10,415 nt of DNA from an uncultured Eubacteriales bacterium (GTDB lineage: Bacteria > Bacillota > Clostridia > Oscillospirales > Acutalibacteraceae), in the NCBI GenBank assembly GCA_900319255.1, contig ONNU01000115.1, positions 1-10,415 on the forward strand. Reading direction: 5' to 3'. The notes under the pieces are model-generated. The model was not told the origin of the DNA. It made no database searches and saw nothing but the letters and a program-made list of their open reading frames with translations. Position 1 is the stretch's first letter, and the number at the start of each line of letters is the position of its first letter. Shown piece after piece: positions 1 to 6,141 of the stretch. A program made the translations under genes and the position numbers.

Positions 1-82
1 AGACTACGAGGTTGATAGGCTGCGTGTGTAAGCATCGTGAGATGTTCAGCTTGGCAGTACTAATAGGTCGAGGGCTTGTCCA
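1..82 (+). rRNA. 23S ribosomal RNA, 3' end (partial)
   Basis: The first ~82 bases match the conserved 3' end of bacterial 23S rRNA, including the TACTAATAGGTCGAGGGCTT stretch (58-77) that closes Firmicute 23S genes. The rest of the gene lies left of the window. The exact mature end is an estimate: a small hairpin (CCAAG, loop TGTG, CTTGG, 80-93) begins at the end of the conserved part. No 5S rRNA or tRNA follows before the terminator at 137-168. Confidence 0.95.
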
Positions 83-136
83 AGTGTGCTTGGTACTTTG
101 CAAAGGCTTTATTCAGTTTTGAAAGTGCGAAATTTT

Positions 137-168
137 AAAGATCTGTCGTTTGACAGGTCTTTTTTTTA
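137..168 (+). terminator. Intrinsic terminator of the rRNA operon
   Basis: A 9-bp stem (AGATCTGTC at 139-147 with GACAGGTCT at 152-160, one G-U pair) encloses a GTTT loop and is followed by a run of T to 167. It lies about 55 bases past the end of 23S rRNA, so the rRNA operon appears to end here. Confidence 0.9.
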
Positions 169-203
169 TTCCATCTACCTCGATAAAATTAGACAGTAAT
201 TAT

Positions 204-218
204 TTAACAAATTGTTAA
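204..218. repeat. Perfect 7-bp inverted repeat (operator-like)
   Basis: TTAACAA (204-210), a single central A, then TTGTTAA (212-218). It lies about 70 bases upstream of the proposed -10 box of the LRR/CAP gene. The arm order is the reverse of a clostridial Rex site, so I assign no regulator. AT richness raises the chance of accidental palindromes. Confidence 0.5.
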
Positions 219-223
219 GTATC

Positions 224-246
224 GTTTATTATTCCAAATAATAAAC
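224..246. repeat. Perfect 10-bp inverted repeat (operator-like)
   Basis: GTTTATTATT (224-233) and AATAATAAAC (237-246) are perfect reverse complements around CCA. With the palindrome at 204-218 it gives two dyad sites within 43 bp, ending 19 bp before the proposed -35 box. It lies outside the expected transcript, which favours a protein-binding site over an RNA hairpin. No regulator can be named. Confidence 0.5.
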
Positions 247-265
247 AAAAACTATAAATAAAGTG

Positions 266-295
266 ATAACATTAGAATTAATATGATTGTATAAT
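266..295 (+). promoter_or_regulatory. Predicted sigma-A promoter of the LRR/CAP gene
   Basis: A perfect -10 box TATAAT (290-295) is preceded at an 18-bp spacing by ATAACA (266-271), which matches the -35 consensus at four of six positions. Transcription would start near 302, leaving a short leader of about 54 bases before the ATG at 356. The -35 assignment is the weaker part. Confidence 0.6.
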
Positions 296-342
296 ATACT
301 GATTTGATAAATGAGTATATATATTAATTCAGAAAACACAAT

Positions 343-348
343 AGGAGG
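343..348 (+). promoter_or_regulatory. Ribosome binding site that fixes the start at 356
   Basis: AGGAGG is separated by 7 bases from the ATG at 356. The in-frame ATG at 311 has no Shine-Dalgarno sequence and would place 15 non-signal residues ahead of a textbook signal peptide, so 356 is the chosen start. Confidence 0.9.
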
Positions 349-355
349 AAAAAAA

Positions 356-3300
356 ATGAAAGAAAAGCGTTTGTTGAAAAAACTAATTGCCATCAGTTTG
401 TCTGCATTTATGAGCTGCACGGCTATTATATCAATGCCTTGCTATGCTTATGACGATAATGCTCCTGAAGCTGTTGTTAGTCAGAAAGCAGATATTGGTA
501 CGGCTATTGTCAGGGATGAATGTTCTGAAAGTAGTATTTATGAATCTCCCGACTATCCTAAGGCACCGGCTTGTCCTGATTATAAGCTTGATGGAATCGT
601 TATTGCTAATAGCCGCAATCCCTATCTGACTGGTGGTAATGAGGAATCTTCGGATGAAAGCAATATCAGTTGGTCTGTTGAAAACGGTACCCTTACCATA
701 ACAGGCACCGGTGATATGGAGAATTATGAATATCAGAGTTATGCACCTTGGTATAGTGAACGATATAACGTTACAAATATTGTAATCGGAGAAGGTATTA
801 CAAGTATCGGAAAATTTGCTTTTTATAATTTTACCAAGGTTGTTTCTGTTACTGTTCCGTCAACTATCACAAAGGTCTCGTCATATATATTTGCAGAGGC
901 TCATGCCCTGAAAAGTGTAACATTGCCTGATGCGGTTACTTCACTTCCGTATGCAGCTTTTGCATCCTGTTATAACCTGGAGTCATTTACTGCAAACGGT
1001 CTGACAATGCTTGGCGATTATTCTCTAAGCAGTACAAAGCTTAAATCCTTCAGGATAAACAGCAAGCTTACAAGTATAAGTAACACTGCTTTTTTCCAAT
1101 CCTCTATTGAAGAGTTCATTGTTGATAGTGATAATACTGTTTATTCAGCTGTTGATGGTGTTTTATATAAAGACCACGGTAAAACTCTTTTCCTGTATCC
1201 GTGCAACAAGGCTGATGAATCATTTATTATACCTTCAGAAGTAACAAACTTAGCCGAAAGCTCATTTCTTGATGCAAAGCTAAAGAAAGTCATAATCCCT
1301 GATAGCGTTGAATCAATGGGTTATTTCGTTTTCTCACGGTCTGCTCTTACCGATGTAAAATTCGGAAAGGGCTTGAAGGAAATATCCTACGAGTGTTTTG
1401 AAAACTGTTATGATCTGAAGAACATTGATTTTGGTTCGGGTGTGGAATCAATAGCTAATCGTGCGTTTTGTACTTGCACTTCCCTTGAAACACTTGTACT
1501 GCCGGAAAATATTAAGGAAATATCCAGTGCTTCATTTGGTGAGTGCACTTCATTGAAATCTGTCAGTGTTTCAAGCTTGGAAGTCATCCCTTACCAGGCA
1601 TTCATGAGTTGTTATGCTCTTACAGATATACAGATTAATAATGTAAAATCCATTAATCGTGCAGCTTTTGCATATTGCAGATCCATCGATAGTATCACTC
1701 TTCCTGAAAGTGTTACTTATGTACATCCCTATGCTTTTTATAGAAGTGATGGAAACAAAACGAAAATAACATGTCTGAATTCAGAAATGAAGCCCTTCGG
1801 TTATAATGGATACAGAAGGCTCCAGACTGTTTCTATCAAGTCAGACAGGAAATATGACCTGGCAAATGAAGTTCTTGATATTGTAAATACAGAGCGTGCA
1901 AATAATAATCTTGATCCGGTTGTAATGAATGAAAGCCTTCTTGAAAGCGCAATGATCAGAGCCGGAGAATGCGCACTTAATTTTTCACATACAAGACCAG
2001 ACAGCTCCAGCGTTTTTGAGCTTAATAGTCTTATCAGCGGCGAAAACATTGCATATGGTGATACAACAGCTGAAGGTGTAATGAGTTCATGGATGAAATC
2101 ATCGGGACATAAGCAAAATATTCTTTCTGAAGATTTTACAACAATTGGTATTGGCTGTATTTATCATAATGGAATATATTACTGGACACAGTGCTTCGGA
2201 ACCGGTGATGACAGCGAGGATTGTGCTATTCCAAAGAATAATACGGTTACACAAAGCATTTCCTTTGCAATTGAAAAGTTTACCGATGCAGCAACAGGAA
2301 CTGGTGTAAGCTATTCGTTTGGTGGAGGCGGTACTTACTATTTTGAGGATTTTTATGTGACTGCACCTTCAGAGCTGGAGGAGGAACAAACTGCTTCAGC
2401 GACTGTATATTTGTCAAATGCATATTACTATTATTGCAAAGCAAAGCTTGAGAATGACAGTAACATCAAATGGACTTCATCCGATAAAGCAGTTGCTACT
2501 GTTTCAAATGCAGGTGTGATCAAGGGTGTAAAAGCCGGAAGCGCTGATATTACTGCAAAAGCAGATTATTTCTCGGCGACGACCGCTGTTAAGGTAAACA
2601 AAAAGATCATATATCCGGAAAAAGTAACGCTGAACAAATCTGCGCTGAATATTGAGGTCGGTAAGAGCTATATGCTTAATGCAACAATTACTCCTGCTGA
2701 TTCTGATGATCTGTCTGTTACATGGTCTACAGACAATTCTGGGGTTGCTACAGTTGACAATGGAAGGGTCAGAGCTATAGCACCTGGTACAGCAAATATC
2801 ACTGTCAGAACCTCAAACGGAAAAACCGCAGTATGCAAGGTCACTGTTACAGATAAGCTTGTGAACACCTCCTGGCTAAACGCCGAAAAAGTCCAGATCG
2901 GCGATGATATCCGTGTGACCGGTGAAGCCGAGGGCGGCGCCGGCGGCTATAAATACGCCTTCTACTTCAAGCGCAGTGCAAACTCAAAGTGGAACAAGAT
3001 CGGCGAGGAATTTGGCGCAAAAACTTACGGCATAACCGTGCCAAAGGCAGCCGCTGACTATGACATGAAGGTCATAGTTAAGGACAGCGCAGGTAATACG
3101 GCGCAGAAGATCTTCAAGGTGACGGTTGTTGAAAGCCTGCCTCTTACAAATATCTCCCTTATCAATACACCCACTGAGATAAGCGTGGGCAAGACAGTGA
3201 CTATCGCCGGTCGTCAGGTGGGCGGCGCTAAGCCCTTTACCTATGAATTCTACTTCAAGCGCAGCGCTAACTCAAAATGGAATAAGCTCAGCTACGGCAG

Positions 3301-3421
3301 CGATAAGCATACTTACGCTAAGTTTACTCCCACAACCGCAGCAGAATATGATCTCAAGGCTGTTGTGATTGATTCAAAGGGCACTAAGGCAGAGAAGATC
3401 TATAAGATCACGGCAAAATAA
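356..3421 (+). CDS. Secreted BspA-type LRR / CAP-domain / Ig-like surface protein
   Basis: A 1021-residue exported protein, probably acting at or beyond the cell surface. Residues 1-31 form a Sec signal peptide (basic start, hydrophobic core, cleavage likely after CYA). A linker follows, then a BspA-type (LRR_5) leucine-rich repeat region at about 105-480, with recurring units ending in AF or SF. A CAP/SCP domain spans about 502-620. It keeps residues typical of the family: His545 in FSHTRP, Glu563 in GENIAYG and His585 in SSGHKQNIL. Two Big_2-like Ig domains (about 672-746 and 752-832) carry the SSDKAVATVS and STDNSGVATVD signatures. Two related C-terminal modules (about 835-926 and 928-1021) share FYFKRSANSKWNK. 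I see no LPXTG motif, dockerin or C-terminal membrane segment, so the C-terminal modules may mediate attachment. CAP domains in bacterial surface proteins have diverse or unknown functions; adhesion is an inference from the LRR and Ig parts. The last ~550 bases are visibly richer in GC than the rest. Confidence 0.9.
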   Translation: MKEKRLLKKLIAISLSAFMSCTAIISMPCYAYDDNAPEAVVSQKADIGTAIVRDECSESSIYESPDYPKAPACPDYKLDGIVIANSRNPYLTGGNEESSDESNISWSVENGTLTITGTGDMENYEYQSYAPWYSERYNVTNIVIGEGITSIGKFAFYNFTKVVSVTVPSTITKVSSYIFAEAHALKSVTLPDAVTSLPYAAFASCYNLESFTANGLTMLGDYSLSSTKLKSFRINSKLTSISNTAFFQSSIEEFIVDSDNTVYSAVDGVLYKDHGKTLFLYPCNKADESFIIPSEVTNLAESSFLDAKLKKVIIPDSVESMGYFVFSRSALTDVKFGKGLKEISYECFENCYDLKNIDFGSGVESIANRAFCTCTSLETLVLPENIKEISSASFGECTSLKSVSVSSLEVIPYQAFMSCYALTDIQINNVKSINRAAFAYCRSIDSITLPESVTYVHPYAFYRSDGNKTKITCLNSEMKPFGYNGYRRLQTVSIKSDRKYDLANEVLDIVNTERANNNLDPVVMNESLLESAMIRAGECALNFSHTRPDSSSVFELNSLISGENIAYGDTTAEGVMSSWMKSSGHKQNILSEDFTTIGIGCIYHNGIYYWTQCFGTGDDSEDCAIPKNNTVTQSISFAIEKFTDAATGTGVSYSFGGGGTYYFEDFYVTAPSELEEEQTASATVYLSNAYYYYCKAKLENDSNIKWTSSDKAVATVSNAGVIKGVKAGSADITAKADYFSATTAVKVNKKIIYPEKVTLNKSALNIEVGKSYMLNATITPADSDDLSVTWSTDNSGVATVDNGRVRAIAPGTANITVRTSNGKTAVCKVTVTDKLVNTSWLNAEKVQIGDDIRVTGEAEGGAGGYKYAFYFKRSANSKWNKIGEEFGAKTYGITVPKAAADYDMKVIVKDSAGNTAQKIFKVTVVESLPLTNISLINTPTEISVGKTVTIAGRQVGGAKPFTYEFYFKRSANSKWNKLSYGSDKHTYAKFTPTTAAEYDLKAVVIDSKGTKAEKIYKITAK
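2960..2998 (+). repeat. Copy 1 of the 39-bp core repeat in the C-terminal modules
   Basis: Encodes FYFKRSANSKWNK. The second copy at 3248-3286 encodes the same 13 residues with only a few silent base changes, against much weaker similarity over the rest of each ~92-residue module. This suggests recent duplication, conversion or strong constraint. Confidence 0.85.
3248..3286 (+). repeat. Copy 2 of the 39-bp core repeat in the C-terminal modules
   Basis: Second copy of the FYFKRSANSKWNK core, in the same reading frame and 288 bp (96 codons) downstream of copy 1. The aromatic pattern is reminiscent of small beta-sandwich repeat modules, but I do not recognise a named family with certainty. Confidence 0.85.
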
Positions 3422-3483
3422 TGTCCGTGTCTGCGCAGAGCAGAACTATATTTATAACAATAACACAATACGGCAACACAAAA

Positions 3484-3522
3484 CGGCGGCAGGCAGAAAA
3501 TGCCCGCCGCCGCTGCTTTTTC
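3484..3522. terminator. Two-way terminator between the LRR/CAP gene and tspO
   Basis: Arms 3484-3495 and 3501-3512 form a 12-bp GC-rich stem around GAAAA. Read on the minus strand the single non-Watson-Crick position is a G-U pair, and the stem is followed by TTTTGTGTT. Read on the plus strand that position is an A-C mismatch, and the stem is followed after CTGC by a run of T. It therefore suits both convergent genes. The T-run overlaps the tspO stop codon. Confidence 0.8.
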
Positions 3523-3988
3523 AGGTGAAATTGATAAGATAGATCGCAAGATTCAGATATGCCGCAAAGCTCAGCCAGAGAAGATAGGGTATCTGCAAAA
3601 GCCCGGCTTTCCTGTCGGTACGGTAAAACAGCACGATCATCGCAGCAACCATCGCCCATAGGATCAACAGCCAGATGAACGCCGCAAGATATGCCCCGAA
3701 CCCGAAATACAGCAGGCTCCATCCGAAATTGAATAAAAGCTGCACACCGTACAGATATAAAGCCGGTGTTCTGATTGTGCCGGTGATGCTGTAGATCCTT
3801 CCCGCGCCGTATGCCATGAGAGCGTAAAGTATCGTCCAGACAATGGGGAAGAGGTACCCCGGGGGTGAAAGCGGCGGTTTTATCAGGTCTTCATAGCGTC
3901 CCATGTTGACATAGGTGACAATGCCCCCAAGCAGCGCTGTGAGAAATGCTGCCGCAAAGGTGATGATATATGGCTTGTATTTTTTCAT
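3521..3988 (-). CDS. tspO: TspO/MBR family tryptophan-rich sensory protein
   Basis: A 155-residue integral membrane protein of the TspO/MBR (bacterial homologue of the translocator/peripheral benzodiazepine receptor) family, the usual length. Five hydrophobic segments are visible at about 7-27, 46-66, 76-96, 99-121 and 131-153. Family signatures include KPPLSPPGYLFPIVW (37-51), QLLFNFGWSLLYFG (83-96) with Asn87 and Trp90, and PYLLWLSFAAYLN (134-146). TspO proteins bind porphyrins and related ligands and modulate stress responses; the role in an anaerobe is unclear. The ATG follows GGGAGG on the minus strand at a short distance. The gene stands alone, convergent with the LRR/CAP gene and divergent from the four-gene operon across about 180 bp. 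I could not identify a convincing promoter for it; TATAAA-like sequences lie in the AT-rich stretch 4003-4025. Confidence 0.93.
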   Translation of the reverse strand: MKKYKPYIITFAAAFLTALLGGIVTYVNMGRYEDLIKPPLSPPGYLFPIVWTILYALMAYGAGRIYSITGTIRTPALYLYGVQLLFNFGWSLLYFGFGAYLAAFIWLLILWAMVAAMIVLFYRTDRKAGLLQIPYLLWLSFAAYLNLAIYLINFT

Positions 3989-4087
3989 ATGCTCCCTCCC
4001 TGCACTTTTTTTATATTTATATGCAGGCTTAGTGAAAAAAATACTTATTTATTGCGGTTTTGCGGCGAATTATCCCCGAACTGCTAA

Positions 4088-4116
4088 TGGACAATATTTT
4101 TGTCAGGTGGTATAAT
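4088..4116 (+). promoter_or_regulatory. Strong extended -10 promoter of the four-gene operon
   Basis: TGGACA (4088-4093, five of six to consensus), a 17-bp spacer, and a perfect TATAAT (4111-4116) preceded by the TGN extension (4108-4110). Transcription would begin near 4123. This excludes translation from the in-frame ATG at 4100, which lies inside the promoter. Confidence 0.88.
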
Positions 4117-4134
4117 AAATGTAACGATCATTAT

Positions 4135-4151
4135 TGCAGGCTCTGCCTGTA
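4135..4151 (+). promoter_or_regulatory. Leader hairpin adjoining the ribosome binding site
   Basis: TGCAGGC (4135-4141) pairs with GCCTGTA (4145-4151) around a TCT loop, with one G-U pair. It ends one base before CGGAGG (4152-4157), the ribosome binding site of the surface protein gene, and starts about 12 bases after the predicted transcript start. It could stabilise the 5' end or affect ribosome access; no ligand or regulator is suggested by the sequence. Confidence 0.45.
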
Positions 4152-4168
4152 CGGAGGATATTTATACT

Positions 4169-5434
4169 ATGTTGAAAAAGCTTATCGCAGTTCTCTGCGT
4201 TTTTTGTGTCTGTATCTGCGCGGGAGTGTGCGCATCGGCGGAAGGGATATCTCCTGAGCTTTCAAGAGATATTGTTAATCTTTTCCCGGGTCAGAGCTAC
4301 CGGCTTACTCTTACGGAAAGCTCCGTGGGACGTTTCTTTGTTACGAATGACACTTCTGTCGCTCAGGTGGACAGCAACGGTATCATTACCGCTATGAATA
4401 CCGGCAGTACGGATATTATCTGCATATTGAAAAATAAAACGGAGCTGAGATGCAAGGTCAATGTCCTCAGCGGTCAGTCCCCTCAGGAGGTCTGGCTCGA
4501 TAAGCAGACCCTTTCCCTCAGCCCGGGTGAAACTGCCGCTATTGAGGCGCGTGTCCTGCCTGAAAAGAATAATCAGCAGAAAAGCTTTATCAGCTCGGAT
4601 AAAAGCGTGGCTGTGGTGGATGCAGGCGGAAATATCACAGCTGTTGCTCCCGGTAATGCTGTTATCACGGCTGAATCGGAAAGCACAGCTGTATCTGCCG
4701 GCTGTCTTGTAACTGTTGCTGATGGAAGGCAGCAGAGCGATGTGTCAAAGCTTTGCGGCGTTTTATATGATGCGTCCGGTGAAAAGCTTGTGAATACACA
4801 GCTTGAGCTGCAATCGGGAGATTTTCTTTCCCGTGTCACCACAAATAAGCTGGGTCAGTTTACCTTTGAAAATGTCCCTGCCGGAAATGCGATCCTTACC
4901 GTTTTCAGCGGCAATGACAAAAGCGCAGGCGCAGAAGCCTCCAGGAACACAGATTCAGAAAGCAGCGAGGGCATATCCTCGGTTATCATTGCGGGCAAAA
5001 ACAATCAGAAGCTGAACTGCATCCTGACCGATAACGCCCTTTGTGTTCTTTACGGTACAAACGAAAGCACAGCCCTGAGTCTGCGGGAGATAAAGCTTTC
5101 CGAGGATCATATCAATCTGGAAAGCGGCAGTCATTACGATATTATATATTCCCTGGAGCCGGAAAAGGCTGATGCGCAGGGGCTGATTTTCAGCAGCGAT
5201 AATACAAATGTTGCGGCTGTTGATAATACGGGCAGGATCACCGCAATGAACGAGGGCAATACCATTATCAGGGTAAGCTCGGCTGACGGAAGTATTTCAG
5301 CCGCAATGACGGTACACGTTTCCATGTACAGCATCGGACTTTTCGGTGTTACAGTATTAGTGATGCTTGTACTCATCGCTGTGCTTATAGTAACGGTATT
5401 TCTTAATCTGAGAGGACGGAAAAAGGGGGAATAA
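4169..5434 (+). CDS. Membrane-anchored protein with bacterial Ig-like (Big_2) domains
   Basis: A 421-residue protein predicted to be exported and held in the membrane by its C-terminus. Residues 1-24 are a signal peptide (LKK start, hydrophobic cysteine-rich core, ASA before cleavage). Big_2-like Ig domains lie at about 28-100, 105-187 and 305-384, each with a TSVAQVD, KSVAVVD or TNVAAVD strand followed by GxITAM or GNITAV. Between the second and third is a carboxypeptidase-regulatory-like beta-sandwich segment (about 195-248, GVLYDASGEKL to GQFTFENVPAG). A transmembrane helix (about 388-413) is followed by the basic tail RGRKKGE, so the body should face outward. No catalytic domain is seen. 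The start at 4169 is chosen because GGAGG lies 11 bases upstream and the promoter covers the earlier ATG at 4100. First gene of the operon; the cytidylyltransferase gene starts 2 bp after its stop. Function unknown; a structural or binding role is an inference. Confidence 0.88.
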   Translation: MLKKLIAVLCVFCVCICAGVCASAEGISPELSRDIVNLFPGQSYRLTLTESSVGRFFVTNDTSVAQVDSNGIITAMNTGSTDIICILKNKTELRCKVNVLSGQSPQEVWLDKQTLSLSPGETAAIEARVLPEKNNQQKSFISSDKSVAVVDAGGNITAVAPGNAVITAESESTAVSAGCLVTVADGRQQSDVSKLCGVLYDASGEKLVNTQLELQSGDFLSRVTTNKLGQFTFENVPAGNAILTVFSGNDKSAGAEASRNTDSESSEGISSVIIAGKNNQKLNCILTDNALCVLYGTNESTALSLREIKLSEDHINLESGSHYDIIYSLEPEKADAQGLIFSSDNTNVAAVDNTGRITAMNEGNTIIRVSSADGSISAAMTVHVSMYSIGLFGVTVLVMLVLIAVLIVTVFLNLRGRKKGE

Positions 5435-5436
5435 AA

Positions 5437-6141
5437 ATGGCAGTTGCCGGGATAGTAGCAGGCGGCTCGGGTATGAGAATGGGGACGGAGCTTCCCAAGC
5501 AGTTCATGGAGCTTTGCTCAAAGCCTGTGATAATCAGGACAACGGAGGCTTTTCTGAAAAGCGGAGAAATAACCTCTGTAATAATCGGCATAAATCCCGA
5601 TTGGTATGACTATATGCAGAAGCTTCTGGAAAAATACAGCCTTGACAGAGTATATCTCACAAAAGGCGGCAGCGACAGAAACGAAACGCTTATGAATATC
5701 ATCAATTACGCAAGGAAGGAGCTTTCAGCGAAGGATGATGAGATAATACTGACCCATGATGCGGTCAGACCCTTTGTGAGTGAAAGGATGATAAAGGACA
5801 GCATCATTGCGCTGGAGGAATATGATATCGTGACTGCGGCAGTAGCGGCGACAGATACCATCATCGTATCGGAGGACGGACAGACAGCCTCTGACTTTCC
5901 TTTGAGAAGCACCATGTATCAGGTGCAGACCCCCCAGAGCTTTCGCATCGGCAGCTTTGAAAGGGTATATTCATCCGTCAGCCCGGAGGAAAAGGCGGCA
6001 GTAACGGATGCCTGCAAGCTTTTCCATCTGAACGGTCACAGGGTAGGCATTATCAGCGGCGAAAGGAATAATATCAAGCTGACATATCCGTCCGATATAA
6101 TAACGGCAAAGGCGATCTGTGAAACGGAGGAAAATAAATGA
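5437..6141 (+). CDS. IspD/TarI-family cytidylyltransferase
   Basis: A 234-residue cytoplasmic nucleotidyltransferase that would transfer CMP from CTP to a sugar-alcohol phosphate. The CTP-binding loop AGGSGMRMG (8-16) and Lys21 in ELPKQF are intact; HDAVRPF (107-113, with Asp108 a likely metal ligand), MYQVQTPQSF and NNIKLTYPSDI are also visible. Two functions are possible: 2-C-methyl-D-erythritol 4-phosphate cytidylyltransferase (IspD, non-mevalonate isoprenoid pathway) or ribitol-5-phosphate cytidylyltransferase (TarI, CDP-ribitol for wall polymers). Several details recall TarI as I know it from Bacillus and staphylococci: GGSDRNETLMN, THDAVRPF, MYQxQTPQSF and TDACKL, where IspD proteins usually have HDAARP, AQTPQ and TDDA. 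No tarJ-like reductase and no other MEP-pathway gene is in the window, so the substrate stays open. Its stop overlaps the next start by 4 bp (ATGA). Confidence 0.9.
   Translation: MAVAGIVAGGSGMRMGTELPKQFMELCSKPVIIRTTEAFLKSGEITSVIIGINPDWYDYMQKLLEKYSLDRVYLTKGGSDRNETLMNIINYARKELSAKDDEIILTHDAVRPFVSERMIKDSIIALEEYDIVTAAVAATDTIIVSEDGQTASDFPLRSTMYQVQTPQSFRIGSFERVYSSVSPEEKAAVTDACKLFHLNGHRVGIISGERNNIKLTYPSDIITAKAICETEENK

Noticed and set aside
83..136. A 5S rRNA or tRNA after 23S rRNA
   Set aside because: The interval is too short for 5S and contains no tRNA-like arms.
204..218. Rex (redox regulator) binding site
   Set aside because: A Rex site has TTGTTAA before TTAACAA with a four-base gap; here the arms are in the opposite order with a one-base centre.
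311..355. Alternative start of the LRR/CAP protein at the ATG at 311
   Set aside because: No ribosome binding site there, and it would put polar residues ahead of a clear signal peptide; AGGAGG 7 bases before 356 is decisive.
3408..3722. Minus-strand reading frame of 104 residues overlapping the tspO gene
   Set aside because: It overlaps tspO in another frame and has no recognisable domain or good start; tspO has clear family motifs.
4100..4168. Alternative start of the Ig-like surface protein at the ATG at 4100
   Set aside because: It lies inside the near-consensus promoter at 4088-4116, so it would not be on the transcript; the signal peptide begins at 4169.
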